From a virus: a stretch of DNA of 60,809 nt. The first letter of the stretch is position 1. Every line of letters begins with the position of its first letter. Positions 16,780-27,675 of this stretch are shown here, piece after piece. The notes under the pieces were generated by a model. The model did not search any database and was not told where the DNA came from. It saw only the letters and a program-made list of their open reading frames with translations. The DNA lies in IMG/VR virus record IMGVR_UViG_3300001450_000029, positions 4,915 through 65,723 of that record; one strand, given 5' to 3'. Both the position numbers and the translations under genes were made by a program.

Positions 16780-19700
16780 ATGAGTTTAAGTCAGAGTAAA
16801 AATCTATTAACAGGTACACAAGCAGAGCGAATCGGTGTAACACCCGATGGCGCACAAATGTTTCGTGATACTACTACTGGAGCAGTTTTTGTTGGGGATG
16901 GAAGTACTCTTGGAGGACATACAATAGATGTCAGACCAACAATAGAAAAAACAGACCATTATACTTGTACTAGGGAAGATGAAGGAAGATTAATTATTGC
17001 TAATAAAGGCAGTAGTATGACAATTACGATTCCTGCTAACTCTAGTGTTCCTTACCCTGTTAACTTAACAGAAATAAGAATATTCAACAAAGGTAGTGGT
17101 GTCGTAACATTATCAGGCGCATTAGGAGTTTCTATAACTGGTGAAACAAGTTTAACTCAAAATAATAAAGCCTTTATTAGAAAGACAGGCACTAACACAT
17201 GGGTTATAATTTTATCACAAGGTACTACTGGTTCTGCTGGCCCATCAGGTCCTACTGGACCTACCGGACCAAGTGGTCCTAGTGGTAGTACTGGTGTTGC
17301 TGGTCCTACTGGTGGTACTGGTCCTGAAGGTCCTACTGGACCTGTCGGTAGTACAGGAAGTGCAGGTCCTACTGGACCTACTGGCCCTAGCGGTCCTACT
17401 GGACCTCAAGGTAATTTTGGTGGTGCTTCTTTTAAATATGATTTTTCAACTACTGTAAGTAGGTCAGACCCCGGAGCAGGTAAATTAAGACTTAACAATA
17501 ATACACAAAATGCTAGTACTGGTATCTATATAGATGATTCAGATTTAGACGGCACAGACATTCAAACATTTATGAGAACAATAGATGACTCAACATCCAC
17601 CATTAAAGGTCATGTTAAATTAACAAAACTTGATGATACATCTAAGTTTTTAATGATGACTATAACATCGTTAACAGAAGAAAGTGGTTTCTTTGATATT
17701 ACTGTAAGTGTAGTTGATTCTTCTGCTAGTAATCCTTTTGTTAATGGTGATGATTTAATAATAACATTTGCTAGAACCGGAGATAAAGGAGATACTGGTT
17801 CAACTGGACCAACAGGTCCGACAGGAGCATTGGGTAATGCAGGACCCGCAGGTCCGACAGGAGCAGATGGACCTACTGGTCCCGCAGGTTCAACCGGACC
17901 GGCAGGACCAACTGGACCTCAAGGTGCTAGTGGACCAACTGGACCCGAAGGCCCAACAGGTAGTACTGGTAGTGCAGGACCAACTGGACCGACTGGTCCT
18001 TCGGGACCAACTGGACCTTCGGGAGCAGATGGTTCGGATGGAGCAGATTCAACCGTAGCAGGACCAACAGGTCCCGCAGGTGCTACTGGTCCTACTGGGG
18101 CAGCAGGTTCAACAGGACCGGCAGGGCCAATAGGTTCAACAGGCCCAACAGGAAGTCAAGGACCCACAGGTCCAGCAGGACCTTCGGGAGCAGATGGTTC
18201 AGATGGTAATACAGGCCCAAGTGGACCTACCGGTCCAACGGGACCTAGTGGTCCTGCTGGTAGTACAGGTCCTACTGGTAATACAGGCCCTACTGGTAAT
18301 TTTGGAGGAGCGTCATTTAAGTATGATTTTTCATCAACTACAACTAATTCAGACCCCGGATTAGGAAAAGTTAGATTAGGTAGTAGTACCCAAAACACAT
18401 CCACTAATATATATCTAGATGATTCTGATTTAGATGCTACTGATATACAATCCTTTATGAGAACAATAGACGATTCCACATCCACTATTAAAGGACATCT
18501 TAAGATTAGTAAATATGATGATAACTCTAAGTTTATTATGTTTACTATATCATCACTTTCAGAAGAAACAGGTTATTTTAACATAACTGTAAGTCCTGTT
18601 GATTCTTCATCTGCTAGTCCTTTCTTAAATGGTAATGACGTTGCTTTAACATTTGCTAGAACCGGAGATAAAGGAGATACTGGTTCAACTGGTCCGGCGG
18701 GAGCAACAGGCCCTAGTGGTCCAACAGGAGCAGCAGGTCCTACTGGGTTAACTGGTTCAACTGGTCCGGCAGGAGCAGACGGAAGTGATGGTTCCACAGG
18801 ACCTACTGGACCTAGTGGTCCAACAGGACCAACAGGTTCAACCGGAGTTGCAGGACCAACTGGTCCAGCAGGAGCGCAAGGTCCGGCAGGTCCAACAGGA
18901 CCAACAGGCCCTACTGGTTCAGATGGAGCAGATTCAACCGTAGCAGGTCCGACAGGTCCAGCAGGTAGTACCGGTCCAACTGGACTTACTGGTTCTGATG
19001 GTTCTTTTGGTGGTGCTACATTTGTTTATGATTTTTCAACAAGTACTGCTAACGCAGACCCCGGAAGTGGATTTTTAAGATTAAACAATTCCACTCAGAA
19101 TGCAGCAACTAATATCTATATTGATGATAATGATATAGATGGTAAAGATATTCAATCATACATGAGAACAATAGATGATTCAACATCAACAATAAAAGGC
19201 CATGTTAAAATTAGTAAGAAAACTGATAATGCAGAGTTTGTTTTATTTACAATATCAGCACTAAGCGAAGCAACCGGTTATTTTGTTATTACCGTTGCTC
19301 CCGTTGCTTCATCTGCAACTTCTCCTTTTTCTAGCAACGATGACCTTTATGTTACGTTTGCCCGTACAGGAGATAAAGGAGATACCGGAGTAGCAGGTCC
19401 GACAGGCCCTACCGGTCCGTCAGGACCAACAGGTCCCGCAGGTTCAGATGGTTCTGATGGTAATACAGGACCTAGTGGAGCAGCAGGTCCTACGGGACCA
19501 GCAGGTCCATCAGGCCCGACTGGAGGGGATGGACCAACAGGTTCATCAGGTTCAACAGGACCAACCGGAGCAACAGGTCCCGCAGGTGCAGCAGGACCAA
19601 CAGGTCCAGCAGGTTCAGATGGTAATACAGGTCCTACCGGACCAACGGGACCAACAGGTCCATCAGGTTCAACAGGCTCTAGCGGTACTGCTGGTGCTAC

Positions 19701-22700
19701 TTGGACTTCTAGTAGTAGTACTCCTACTGGTGGTTCTGATGGAGATTTTCATTTAAACACTTCAAATGATAAAGTATACAAAAAGAGTAGTGGTGCTTGG
19801 AGTGAAATTACAGATTTAACTGGTTCAACTGGTCCAAGTGGCCCAACAGGCCCATCAGGACCGACAGGTCCAACGGGTCCTGCTGGAGCAGACGGTTCAG
19901 ACGGTAGTGCAGGTTCAACAGGTCCAGCAGGACCTCAAGGTTCAACAGGTCCGGCAGGTCCTACTGGACCGGCAGGTAGTGATGGTAATGATGGTGGTAC
20001 AGGACCAACAGGTCCTACTGGTGCAGCAGGTCCTACCGGACCTACTGGTCCTAGTGGCGCAGCAGGTTCAGACGGAAGTGCAGGACCAACGGGTCCAACA
20101 GGTCCTACCGGACCTAGTGGAGCAGCAGGAGCAGACGGAAGTGATGGTGGTACAGGACCAACAGGACCAACAGGACCAACTGGTGCAGGGGGAGTTGCTG
20201 GTGCTACTTGGACTTCTAGCAACACAACGCCGACAGGCGGTAGCAACGGAGATTTCCACCTAAATACTAGCAACGATAAAATATACAAAAAGGCTAGTGG
20301 TTCTTGGGGTGAAATAGCAGACATAACTGGTACAACAGGACCGACAGGACCGACAGGCCCTACCGGACCAACAGGACCGGCGGGTTCTGATGGCTCGGAT
20401 GGTTCAGATGGTGGTACAGGTCCTACTGGTCCTACTGGCCCAAGTGGTCCAGCAGGTAGTGATGGTTCAGATGGTGGTACAGGTCCTACTGGTCCAAGTG
20501 GTCCAGCAGGTAGCGCAGGACCTCAAGGTACAACAGGTAGTGCGGGACCAACAGGTCCTACCGGACCTACCGGTCCAACAGGGCCTACGGGTCCAGCAGG
20601 TAGTACAGGACCCGAAGGTCTAGTATGGAAAGGGACTTGGGCTACTTCAACTGCTTATGTAGTGGATGATGCAGTCTATTATACAACCGATGAATCCTCT
20701 TATATTTGTATTCAAGCACACACTTCATCCGGTTCTATATTACCAACTAACACATCTTATTGGAATGTTCTTGCTGCACAGGGAGATACAGGTCCTACGG
20801 GGCCTACTGGACCTACTGGCCCAACGGGGCCTACTGGTCCTGCTGGCTCTGATGGTTCTGATGGTTCAGACGGAGCAACAGGTCCTACTGGACCTACTGG
20901 TTCAACAGGTCCTACCGGACCAACAGGTCCCGCAGGTTCAGATGGTTCTGATGGTTCAGATGGTTCAGATGGTTCAACGGGACCTGCTGGTGCTGCTGCT
21001 GGATTTGGTACACCAACTGCTAGTACAGGACCAATAGGTATTACTTCTAGTGGACCTAGTACTGCAAAGATATTCGCATTTTCTATACCTGCTGGAGCAA
21101 CAGGTTCAACGGGACCTGCTGGTGCTGCTGGTGCTGCTGGTGCAACATGGACTTCTTCTAATACTACTCCTAGTGGCGGTAGCAACGGCGACTTCCACTA
21201 TAATACCTCTAATGATAAGATATACAAAAAAGCATCAGGCTCATGGGGTGAAATTGCTGATATAACTGGAGATACCGGAGCAACAGGCCCAACTGGTCCT
21301 ACTGGACCAACAGGCCCAACTGGTCCTACGGGACCCGCAGGTTCCGATGGTTCTGATGGTAATACAGGCCCAACTGGTCCTACTGGTCCTACTGGTCCTA
21401 CCGGACCTGCTGGTAGTGATGGTTCAGATGGTTCAGATGGTTCAGATGGTAGTACAGGTCCGGCAGGGACAGCAGCAGGATTTGGTACACCGACAGTAGC
21501 AACAGGACCAGCAGGTTCAAGTGCTAGTATAGGTTCAAGTGGTCCTAATACTGCAAAGGTATTTGCTTTTACTATCCCAAGAGGAAATACTGGAGCAACA
21601 GGACCTACGGGTCCTACCGGCCCTACTGGTTCTCAAGGTACAGTAGGAGTTGATGGTCCAGCAGGACCTACCGGCCCGACAGGTCCTACGGGTCCAACAG
21701 GACCAACAGGTAATACAGGAGGAGCAGGAGCAGCAGCAGGATTCGGTACGCCGACAGTAGGTAGTGGTCCTTTAGCAATTGGTTCTAGCGGCCCTGATAC
21801 TGCAAAGGTATTTGCCTTTACTATTCCTCCGGGCGCAACAGGACCTCAAGGTGCTGATGGTCCCGCAGGACCTACCGGTCCTACTGGGCCTACTGGTCCA
21901 ACAGGACCTACTGGAGCAACTGGACCTACCGGACCTACTGGTCCAGCAGGTAGTGATGGTTCAGATGGTAATGATGGGTCAGATGGTTCTGATGGTTCAG
22001 ACGGACCAACAGGACCTACGGGTCCGGCGGGAGCAAGCGGTTCAATAAACTCTTTTGATGATGTAATCGCTAATATTACTAATTTCACAGATAGTATTAT
22101 AATATCTCCCGATGGGGCAGCCCCGCCGACAGGAACACTAAGTAGTGCATCAGGAAATGTAGGTATCGGTAAAGATGTATTAGGTGGAATAACAAGTGCT
22201 GATTATAGCGTAGGTATTGGTGCTTATGCTTTGGATGCGTCATCATTATCCGGCAAAGGTAATGTAGGTATTGGTGGATGGGCCGGTTCTGATATAAGTA
22301 GCGGTCAATATAACGTAGCAGTAGGTTATTTAACTGCCGGTTTTACTACCGGAAGCAATAACATAGGACTTGGTTATAGAGCGCATAGATACACTACAAC
22401 AACTTCAGAAAATATCGCTATTGGAGATTTATCACAAGAAGGTACTAGTGGTAATGGTAGTGGTGGTGGTAATGTTTCAGTAGGACATCAAACTCTTCAG
22501 GGTATAGCCGGAGGTTATCATAATACGGCAATAGGACATGATTCGGGTATGGCGGTAAGTAGCGGTCAAAGAAATACAGGTCTTGGTGCAAACTCTTTGA
22601 GGGCAGTAAATACGGGCCATTATAACATCGGTATTGGGACCTACGCAGGTGATAATATTACTAGCGGAACAGGAAATGTTGTAATTGGTAGGGCAGATGT

Positions 22701-24258
22701 AGCCGATGCAACCGCAAACAGACAACTATCAATAAGTGCGGGAGACAACACTACCCCTGTTTGGATTACGGGCAATTCAGCCGGTGTAGTGAATATTCCC
22801 GGTTCTTTAACCGTAGCAGGTTCACCAGTAGGAGCAACTGGACCGACTGGTCCAACAGGACCTACTGGACCGACTGGCCCAACAGGGCCGGCAGGAGCAG
22901 ACGGTAATGATGGTTCAGACGGTGGTGCAGGTCCAGCAGGAGCATCAGCAGGGTTTGGAACCCCAACAGTTGGTAGTGGACCTTTAGCAATAGCATCTAG
23001 TGGACCAAATACGGCTAAAGTGTTTGCTTTTACAATTCCTCCCGGAGCAACTGGACCAACTGGACCTACTGGCCCTACTGGCCCAACAGGTCCTACCGGA
23101 CCCGCAGGACCAGCCGGTGCTGATGGGTCAGACGGTAGCGACGGTTCGGATGGTAGCACAGGACCGACTGGTCCCGCCGCAGGGTTTGGCACACCAACAG
23201 TAGGCTCAGGTCCTTTGGCTATTGCTTCAAGCGGTCCTAACACAGCAAAAGTATTTGCGTTTACTATACCTAGTGGTGCTACCGGTCCGACTGGGCCGAC
23301 TGGTCCCACAGGTCCTACTGGACCGGCTGGTGCAGACGGAAATGATGGCGGAACAGGACCGACAGGTGCCGCAGGTGGATTTGGAACACCTACTGTAAGT
23401 AGTGGTCCTTTAGCCATAGCATCTAGTGGACCTAACACAGCAAAAGTTTTTGCCTTTACAATTCCATCCGGTTCAACCGGACCTACCGGCCCAACAGGAC
23501 CTACTGGTCCAACAGGACCTACTGGTCCAACAGGGCCAGCAGGAGCAGACGGTGATGATGGAAGTAATGGTGGGACTGGTCCTACTGGTCCTACTGGACC
23601 CGCAGGTGGAACAGGACCGACAGGACCCGCAGGTGGAACAGGACCGACAGGACCGACAGGACCTAGTGGTTCTGTCTCCGCACCTACTGTTTATTCGGCT
23701 TCGACTACTTATTCGGCGGGGGATGTCGTTCTTTACGCAGGTGCAACTTACATAGCGAATGCGAGTGCGGTTAATAATGCCCCCGACGTTTCTTCAAGAT
23801 GGACTTTATTCGCATCTCCGGGTAGGATGTTAATAGTCGCAGAATGGAACGACCAATATTATAGTGCATCACTTAGAAATGGTTGGAGATGGTCTTTTGG
23901 TGCAGGTATCAATAACGTAAATAATACTGATTCATCAACAAACCCAATGGGAACAATTTTGCCTATTGCTTGCAGACTAAAAAAGATAGAATGGTTTGTC
24001 GGTAATGTAGGTGCAGAAACAGGCTCAACTTCATTTATTCATAAGATTACAAAGAATGGTTTGGATTTGGGTGCAACATATTCATGGAGTTCATCAGGAA
24101 GCGGCGGTAATTCTTATACAAGAAGTGCTTCACCGGATGTTGATTTTGCCGCAGGTGATAGTTTTAACCTACGCTTGACAAGTCCTACAAGTTATGGCGG
24201 CACAAATCAGATAGGTAGGCTAAGAGCCACATTTTACTTTGAAGTAAGGGAGAACTGA
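16780..24258 (+). CDS. Giant multidomain collagen-like fibre protein 2 (2492 aa)
   Basis: A beta N-domain (1-147, with [10 protein letters not shown]) is followed by collagen segments separated by folded modules. These are three copies of a 125-aa beta module (about 210-335, 506-630, 740-868; '[13 protein letters not shown]'), three copies of a 42-aa module (about 971, 1142, 1454; [11 protein letters not shown] or similar), six copies of an AAGFGTPT...AFTIP module, one CBM5/12-like module (about 1281-1337), and a YadA-head-like array of GN-x-GIG repeats (about 1756-2017). The C-terminus has a second CBM-like module and a jelly-roll-like cap (about 2298-2492). This is expected to be the main host-recognition fibre. 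The start has AAGGAG with 11 nt to the ATG. Confidence 0.9.
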   Translation: MSLSQSKNLLTGTQAERIGVTPDGAQMFRDTTTGAVFVGDGSTLGGHTIDVRPTIEKTDHYTCTREDEGRLIIANKGSSMTITIPANSSVPYPVNLTEIRIFNKGSGVVTLSGALGVSITGETSLTQNNKAFIRKTGTNTWVIILSQGTTGSAGPSGPTGPTGPSGPSGSTGVAGPTGGTGPEGPTGPVGSTGSAGPTGPTGPSGPTGPQGNFGGASFKYDFSTTVSRSDPGAGKLRLNNNTQNASTGIYIDDSDLDGTDIQTFMRTIDDSTSTIKGHVKLTKLDDTSKFLMMTITSLTEESGFFDITVSVVDSSASNPFVNGDDLIITFARTGDKGDTGSTGPTGPTGALGNAGPAGPTGADGPTGPAGSTGPAGPTGPQGASGPTGPEGPTGSTGSAGPTGPTGPSGPTGPSGADGSDGADSTVAGPTGPAGATGPTGAAGSTGPAGPIGSTGPTGSQGPTGPAGPSGADGSDGNTGPSGPTGPTGPSGPAGSTGPTGNTGPTGNFGGASFKYDFSSTTTNSDPGLGKVRLGSSTQNTSTNIYLDDSDLDATDIQSFMRTIDDSTSTIKGHLKISKYDDNSKFIMFTISSLSEETGYFNITVSPVDSSSASPFLNGNDVALTFARTGDKGDTGSTGPAGATGPSGPTGAAGPTGLTGSTGPAGADGSDGSTGPTGPSGPTGPTGSTGVAGPTGPAGAQGPAGPTGPTGPTGSDGADSTVAGPTGPAGSTGPTGLTGSDGSFGGATFVYDFSTSTANADPGSGFLRLNNSTQNAATNIYIDDNDIDGKDIQSYMRTIDDSTSTIKGHVKISKKTDNAEFVLFTISALSEATGYFVITVAPVASSATSPFSSNDDLYVTFARTGDKGDTGVAGPTGPTGPSGPTGPAGSDGSDGNTGPSGAAGPTGPAGPSGPTGGDGPTGSSGSTGPTGATGPAGAAGPTGPAGSDGNTGPTGPTGPTGPSGSTGSSGTAGATWTSSSSTPTGGSDGDFHLNTSNDKVYKKSSGAWSEITDLTGSTGPSGPTGPSGPTGPTGPAGADGSDGSAGSTGPAGPQGSTGPAGPTGPAGSDGNDGGTGPTGPTGAAGPTGPTGPSGAAGSDGSAGPTGPTGPTGPSGAAGADGSDGGTGPTGPTGPTGAGGVAGATWTSSNTTPTGGSNGDFHLNTSNDKIYKKASGSWGEIADITGTTGPTGPTGPTGPTGPAGSDGSDGSDGGTGPTGPTGPSGPAGSDGSDGGTGPTGPSGPAGSAGPQGTTGSAGPTGPTGPTGPTGPTGPAGSTGPEGLVWKGTWATSTAYVVDDAVYYTTDESSYICIQAHTSSGSILPTNTSYWNVLAAQGDTGPTGPTGPTGPTGPTGPAGSDGSDGSDGATGPTGPTGSTGPTGPTGPAGSDGSDGSDGSDGSTGPAGAAAGFGTPTASTGPIGITSSGPSTAKIFAFSIPAGATGSTGPAGAAGAAGATWTSSNTTPSGGSNGDFHYNTSNDKIYKKASGSWGEIADITGDTGATGPTGPTGPTGPTGPTGPAGSDGSDGNTGPTGPTGPTGPTGPAGSDGSDGSDGSDGSTGPAGTAAGFGTPTVATGPAGSSASIGSSGPNTAKVFAFTIPRGNTGATGPTGPTGPTGSQGTVGVDGPAGPTGPTGPTGPTGPTGNTGGAGAAAGFGTPTVGSGPLAIGSSGPDTAKVFAFTIPPGATGPQGADGPAGPTGPTGPTGPTGPTGATGPTGPTGPAGSDGSDGNDGSDGSDGSDGPTGPTGPAGASGSINSFDDVIANITNFTDSIIISPDGAAPPTGTLSSASGNVGIGKDVLGGITSADYSVGIGAYALDASSLSGKGNVGIGGWAGSDISSGQYNVAVGYLTAGFTTGSNNIGLGYRAHRYTTTTSENIAIGDLSQEGTSGNGSGGGNVSVGHQTLQGIAGGYHNTAIGHDSGMAVSSGQRNTGLGANSLRAVNTGHYNIGIGTYAGDNITSGTGNVVIGRADVADATANRQLSISAGDNTTPVWITGNSAGVVNIPGSLTVAGSPVGATGPTGPTGPTGPTGPTGPAGADGNDGSDGGAGPAGASAGFGTPTVGSGPLAIASSGPNTAKVFAFTIPPGATGPTGPTGPTGPTGPTGPAGPAGADGSDGSDGSDGSTGPTGPAAGFGTPTVGSGPLAIASSGPNTAKVFAFTIPSGATGPTGPTGPTGPTGPAGADGNDGGTGPTGAAGGFGTPTVSSGPLAIASSGPNTAKVFAFTIPSGSTGPTGPTGPTGPTGPTGPTGPAGADGDDGSNGGTGPTGPTGPAGGTGPTGPAGGTGPTGPTGPSGSVSAPTVYSASTTYSAGDVVLYAGATYIANASAVNNAPDVSSRWTLFASPGRMLIVAEWNDQYYSASLRNGWRWSFGAGINNVNNTDSSTNPMGTILPIACRLKKIEWFVGNVGAETGSTSFIHKITKNGLDLGATYSWSSSGSGGNSYTRSASPDVDFAAGDSFNLRLTSPTSYGGTNQIGRLRATFYFEVREN

Positions 24259-24262
24259 TATT

Positions 24263-24805
24263 ATGGCTAGAAACTTTAAGGATACAGCAACCGCAGAAAA
24301 AGCACTAAAACAAACGCAACGAGAATGGTTGAAAAGAATAGAAAACGCATACGGTGAAAACTATTATGACTCTTTATCTGATTCAGAAAAAACCGAATTA
24401 GATACATTTAGAACGGCTATGAAAAACTTATCTTCTATTAGTACCAAATCATCATTTCACAATGACGGGGTTTTCCCTAGTATTCCATCATGGTTTGATT
24501 ATGGAGAATTAGAAGAAGCGCAGGGTGTATCAAGGGCAACAGCAGGTCCTACTGGACCAACGGGACCTACTGGTCCAACGGGACCTACCGGACCAAGTGG
24601 AAGTAATGGTTCTGCTGGACCAACAGGTCCTACGGGGCCAACAGGTCCTAGTGGAAGCGGTGGCGGCGGTGGTTTCCCTGTCAATCTCGATGGTAAAGTG
24701 GATACTACAATTTTAAAGTGGGAAGCAGATACTAGAGCCGGAACAATCAAAATAACATACGCCAACGGAATGTCTGCAACGATAACAGGCGTTATTGGTG
24801 GTTAG
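24263..24805 (+). CDS. Small collagen-like protein 3 (180 aa)
   Basis: Residues 1-92 are helical and charged, resembling tail-fibre-associated or assembly proteins. Residues about 93-135 are GPTGPTG collagen triplets, then a poly-Gly hinge and a C-terminal beta domain of about 40 residues ([20 protein letters not shown]). GGAG lies 10 nt before the ATG, and the gene starts 5 nt after the large fibre gene. It could be a fibre tip, connector or chaperone. Confidence 0.8.
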   Translation: MARNFKDTATAEKALKQTQREWLKRIENAYGENYYDSLSDSEKTELDTFRTAMKNLSSISTKSSFHNDGVFPSIPSWFDYGELEEAQGVSRATAGPTGPTGPTGPTGPTGPSGSNGSAGPTGPTGPTGPSGSGGGGGFPVNLDGKVDTTILKWEADTRAGTIKITYANGMSATITGVIGG

Positions 24806-24839
24806 TAAAGTTTATTAAGAAACAATTTTAGTCATATAT

Positions 24840-25391
24840 ATGAGAGAGCATCCGGCTTGGATAATGTGGGAAGGCGCATTATCAGATGAAATATGTGATT
24901 ATATTATTGAAAGTGGTTTAACTTTATTACCAAATAAAGCATCAACCTTTAAAGGTGGAGATGACCCTAATAGAAAAACACAAGTTAGATGGATTCAAAA
25001 AGAAGCCTTTCCTGATATTTTAGATATAGTTGATAAGTTTGCTAGTGATGCAAATGAACATTTTAAATTAGATATTGATAGTATAGATTATTTACAGTTT
25101 ACAGAATACAAAGATGTAGGACATTTTTATGGCGACCATCACGATGTTGATTGGGATAGGGCAGATGGAAGACATAGAAAGATTTCTATTGTAGTACAGT
25201 TATCAGACCCTAAAGAATACACAGGAGGAGATTTTACATTTATGACAACACAAAGTCCCGACCCTATAACGGTTAAGAAACGGGGTACAGTAATAGCATT
25301 TGTATCATACTACGACCATGCTGTATCTCCTATCCTTTCAGGTAGCAGAACCAGTTTAGTAGGATGGTATGAAGGTCCGAGGTGGAAGTAG
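24840..25391 (+). CDS. Prolyl-4-hydroxylase-like 2OG-Fe(II) oxygenase
   Basis: The 183-aa protein carries the complete signature of the PKHD/P4H class: Y90..G94..Y97..H100-x-D102 (iron), the GGDF turn at 129-132, distal H160 (YYDHAVSPI) and R170 for 2-oxoglutarate (GSRTSLVGW). Such enzymes hydroxylate proline or other residues using iron, oxygen and 2-oxoglutarate. It lies 34 nt after three collagen-like genes full of Gly-Pro-Thr/Ser triplets. I infer that it modifies those fibres; the alternative is modification of a host protein. The stop overlaps the next GTG start. Confidence 0.88.
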   Translation: MREHPAWIMWEGALSDEICDYIIESGLTLLPNKASTFKGGDDPNRKTQVRWIQKEAFPDILDIVDKFASDANEHFKLDIDSIDYLQFTEYKDVGHFYGDHHDVDWDRADGRHRKISIVVQLSDPKEYTGGDFTFMTTQSPDPITVKKRGTVIAFVSYYDHAVSPILSGSRTSLVGWYEGPRWK

Positions 25392-25558
25392 TGAGAGAAG
25401 GAAAAATAGTATACCAACCCCCTGAAAAATGTTACACTAGGGTATCAATTGAAGAAACACCATACGGTTATAAAATATACAGAGAGGGAGACAGTAATCA
25501 CTTTACAGTTATCCCTCATTCAGCAGTCAAAGAAATCCAATACAGAGGAGGTGAGTAA
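25391..25558 (+). CDS. 55-aa protein, GTG start
   Basis: A GTG at 25391 overlaps the oxygenase stop (TAGTG) and opens a 55-codon frame ending at 25558. The peptide is polar with several Tyr and a central YGYKIYREGDSNHFTVIP segment, consistent with a small beta fold. Its end carries the GAGGAGGTGA ribosome site of the next gene. The longer frame read from 25449 in another phase is a shadow of this gene up to about 25550. Confidence 0.6.
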   Translation: MREGKIVYQPPEKCYTRVSIEETPYGYKIYREGDSNHFTVIPHSAVKEIQYRGGE

Positions 25559-25871
25559 GATAGAAATATATGGAATAGAATTACAAGTTTGGTTAGCATT
25601 AGGTGGAGCAGTTGCGGCTGCTAGTATTTGGGCTTTAAAGAAGTATCAAAAACTAAATGCAGACGGTAAAATTACACTTGATGAAATAATCGGAGCAATC
25701 GAAGAAGGCGAAGAGTATGCAGACAAGATAGTTGAATCAGCAGAAGACCTAAGCAAAGCACTAAAGTCTAAGAAAAAAGCAGAATTAGTTGTTATTGCAG
25801 AAGAAAAAGGACTTGCTACTACTGGAACAAAAGCCGATTTAATCGAGCGTATAACTTCCGGTGAAGAGTAA
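25551..25871 (+). CDS. Membrane-anchored SAP-domain protein
   Basis: A short N-terminal segment leads into one hydrophobic helix (about residues 10-27), a charged helix and a C-terminal SAP motif (LKSKKKAELVVIAEEKGL...KADLIERI), a small helix-extended-helix DNA-binding fold. The start is uncertain: GTG 25551 sits within the extended ribosome site GAGGAGGTGA, and the best spacing points to ATA at 25560. A SAP domain next to a membrane helix suggests tethering of DNA to a membrane or placement in the virion. Confidence 0.6.
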   Translation: MSKIEIYGIELQVWLALGGAVAAASIWALKKYQKLNADGKITLDEIIGAIEEGEEYADKIVESAEDLSKALKSKKKAELVVIAEEKGLATTGTKADLIERITSGEE

Positions 25872-26234
25872 ATGACTGTTGAAGAATACGACCAACAAGG
25901 TATCGTATTTACAATAATAGTTATAGGACTTATAGCAACGGCTTCTCAGCCTATTAAACCCTCTTTTTTCTTTATGACGGAAGAATGTTGGTGGGCGGAA
26001 GGAGAAATAACAGGTAAGGAATACGAAACATACTTGACAAAAACGGATTATTTTATCCTTTTTAATGGTACATTCGATAACGAAACAGACTTCGATGGAA
26101 GGGTTTATGTTCCTCTCTATTTGTATATTACATTACCCATAGGGTATAAAATAGAGGGTGAAGAGTTTTGCGAAACACAGACGTTGAGGGAGTGGATTCA
26201 AAACGGGAATATAACGGTCAACTTCAAAGACTAG
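25872..26234 (+). CDS. Single-pass membrane protein with small exodomain
   Basis: The gene begins directly after the preceding stop. A short acidic head is followed by a hydrophobic helix (about residues 10-26) and then an acidic, Tyr/Phe/Trp-rich domain with two Cys (CWW and FCET) and three N-x-S/T sites. I recognise no family. Its end is overlapped by the start of the next gene in another frame. Confidence 0.55.
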   Translation: MTVEEYDQQGIVFTIIVIGLIATASQPIKPSFFFMTEECWWAEGEITGKEYETYLTKTDYFILFNGTFDNETDFDGRVYVPLYLYITLPIGYKIEGEEFCETQTLREWIQNGNITVNFKD

Positions 26235-26416
26235 AGTGGAGAGTGTATCAATTGGAAGAAAAAACAATACAAATACATACTATTTTAGAAAGAATAGAGA
26301 ATAATAATTTAGTTAGGTATGACCGACAAATTGATAGGTCAGCGACTTTAATGAATAGAATAGTGTGGGCTATTAGGCTCTGCGCTGTATGCTTTATGGT
26401 AGGTGTTTTTTTATGA
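26168..26416 (+). CDS. Coiled-coil plus C-terminal membrane helix (XhlA/holin-like layout)
   Basis: The 82-aa frame from TTG 26168 has a long charged helix with heptads (about 17-65) and a C-terminal hydrophobic helix (about 66-82). GAGGGTG lies upstream of the TTG, but GTG at 26192 is an alternative start. The layout matches the protein at 5774-6049, so the genome carries two small proteins of this plan. The stop overlaps the next ATG (ATGA). A lysis or virion-membrane function is possible. Confidence 0.5.
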   Translation: MRNTDVEGVDSKREYNGQLQRLEWRVYQLEEKTIQIHTILERIENNNLVRYDRQIDRSATLMNRIVWAIRLCAVCFMVGVFL

Positions 26417-26952
26417 GTTATTATTGTTCTAATTCCGATGTAGGCCAAAGATTAGGTTTAGATTCAGCCCAAAGAAGCAGAGCATCTAGTAGGCTTACTA
26501 GTGCTATAAGAAGGGCTACAATAGATATAGACCAATGTTTTAGAGATTATGGAAGAAATGCACCTAGTAGGGAAATAGGAGAAACAACATTAAACGGAGC
26601 ATTAGAAGCCGGTGCTACTAGTGTAGTACTTACAGACGGAGGTTCCTTTGCCAGTAGTGGTAATGGAAATGTCGATGGAGATTCATTTAAATGGACCGGT
26701 AAATCCACTCATACTTTAACTGGTGTTAGTGGTATTTCAGGAGACCATTTGTCAGGAGTAATAGTACAAGAAGGAGAGTTTGCTCATGTTCTTAGAGAAA
26801 TATGTGCTGATTTAGCATCGTCTTATTATTATGAAGACGAATCTGTATTTCAACAGGGTGGTCTAAAGGAAGGTGGTTTGAGAACAAATACTCTTCGTAA
26901 AAGAGGTAATGAAAACTTATACCGTTTAGCCCATCTTGGAAGTGTTGATTAA
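26413..26952 (+). CDS. Putative head-tail connector / neck protein
   Basis: I start at ATG 26413, which overlaps the upstream stop by ATGA; a longer frame begins at 26389. The 179-aa protein has an N-terminal helical part resembling adaptor rings (SNSDVGQRLGLDSAQRSRASS) with an inserted beta segment 'GATSVVLTDGGSFASSGNG' ... 'FKWTGKSTHTLTGVSG', a pattern frequent in virion neck proteins. It opens the neck and tail gene series. Confidence 0.6.
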   Translation: MSYYCSNSDVGQRLGLDSAQRSRASSRLTSAIRRATIDIDQCFRDYGRNAPSREIGETTLNGALEAGATSVVLTDGGSFASSGNGNVDGDSFKWTGKSTHTLTGVSGISGDHLSGVIVQEGEFAHVLREICADLASSYYYEDESVFQQGGLKEGGLRTNTLRKRGNENLYRLAHLGSVD

Positions 26953-27674
26953 TGCCGTCAATAAAACAAATGGCTCCTTACAAACGCAGAAGTGCCGGTG
27001 CCAACATGGGCTCCTCTGTTCAAATTAGTGTAGGTTATTATGATAGAGGATTGATAAAGGCTATGGAAAACATAGAGATGGAGATAAATCATAAAAATTG
27101 GTTAGGTCTTGAAATACAAGGTTATCTTAAATCCCAAGTTATACCTGCGGCCCAAGAAGAATTAAAAAAGAAAGACCCTAGTACTTATGATAAAGTTTTA
27201 CCAGCAACTAGAAAGTTTAAACAAAGTAAAAGTATATACAGAAGAGTAGCAGAATCATTAGATGCACAAATAACAGCAGAAGGTGTTGTTATGGCCGGTT
27301 CTGCGCCCTTTCCTCATGGGGTAGCAGGTTCAAGACAAGATGCAGGTACTAAAAAGACTATTGCACAAGTAGTAAAGCGTGGTATGAGACCTTTTGTGTA
27401 TAAGAAAAAGAAAAGACTAACATCATTACCCCCTATTGTAAGGTCCTCAATATCCTATGGTAATATGAAAAGAAGTGCAGGAGAGATACCTTATAGTGTA
27501 AGCAGTTCTTTACCTATGTCATTAAAAGGTAAACACCCCGGATTTACAGGAAGACAACGATTTGATTATACTGCTTTTATGGAGAAAATGATAAGAGAAG
27601 AGTTTAAAACACAATGGATGCCTAGAAGATTAGAGTTTTTGGGTGAAGTATACGGATTCAAAAGGAAGGCTTAA
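26952..27674 (+). CDS. Putative tail-completion / neck protein
   Basis: A 240-aa basic protein whose start shares a base with the previous stop. It has helical N- and C-terminal parts and a basic middle (VYKKKKRLTSLP). Length, charge and position between the connector and tail terminator genes fit an HK97 gp10-like head-closure or tail-completion protein. There is no motif-level proof. Confidence 0.5.
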   Translation: MPSIKQMAPYKRRSAGANMGSSVQISVGYYDRGLIKAMENIEMEINHKNWLGLEIQGYLKSQVIPAAQEELKKKDPSTYDKVLPATRKFKQSKSIYRRVAESLDAQITAEGVVMAGSAPFPHGVAGSRQDAGTKKTIAQVVKRGMRPFVYKKKKRLTSLPPIVRSSISYGNMKRSAGEIPYSVSSSLPMSLKGKHPGFTGRQRFDYTAFMEKMIREEFKTQWMPRRLEFLGEVYGFKRKA

Positions 27675-27675
27675 C

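Noticed and set aside
14984-23438. Many PVGPVGP-type minus-strand and QQVLLV-type plus-strand frames
   Set aside because: They are antisense or out-of-frame shadows of the collagen-coding DNA.
14900-24700. CRISPR-like or satellite DNA repeats
   Set aside because: The periodicity is the Gly-X-Y code of collagen; there are no regular spacers and the frame is open throughout.
13809-24805. Diversity-generating retroelement target
   Set aside because: No reverse transcriptase and no template/variable repeat pair were seen.
25449-25550. N-terminal extension of the SAP membrane protein
   Set aside because: This part is a shadow of the 55-codon GTG gene at 25391-25558, which is coupled to the oxygenase.
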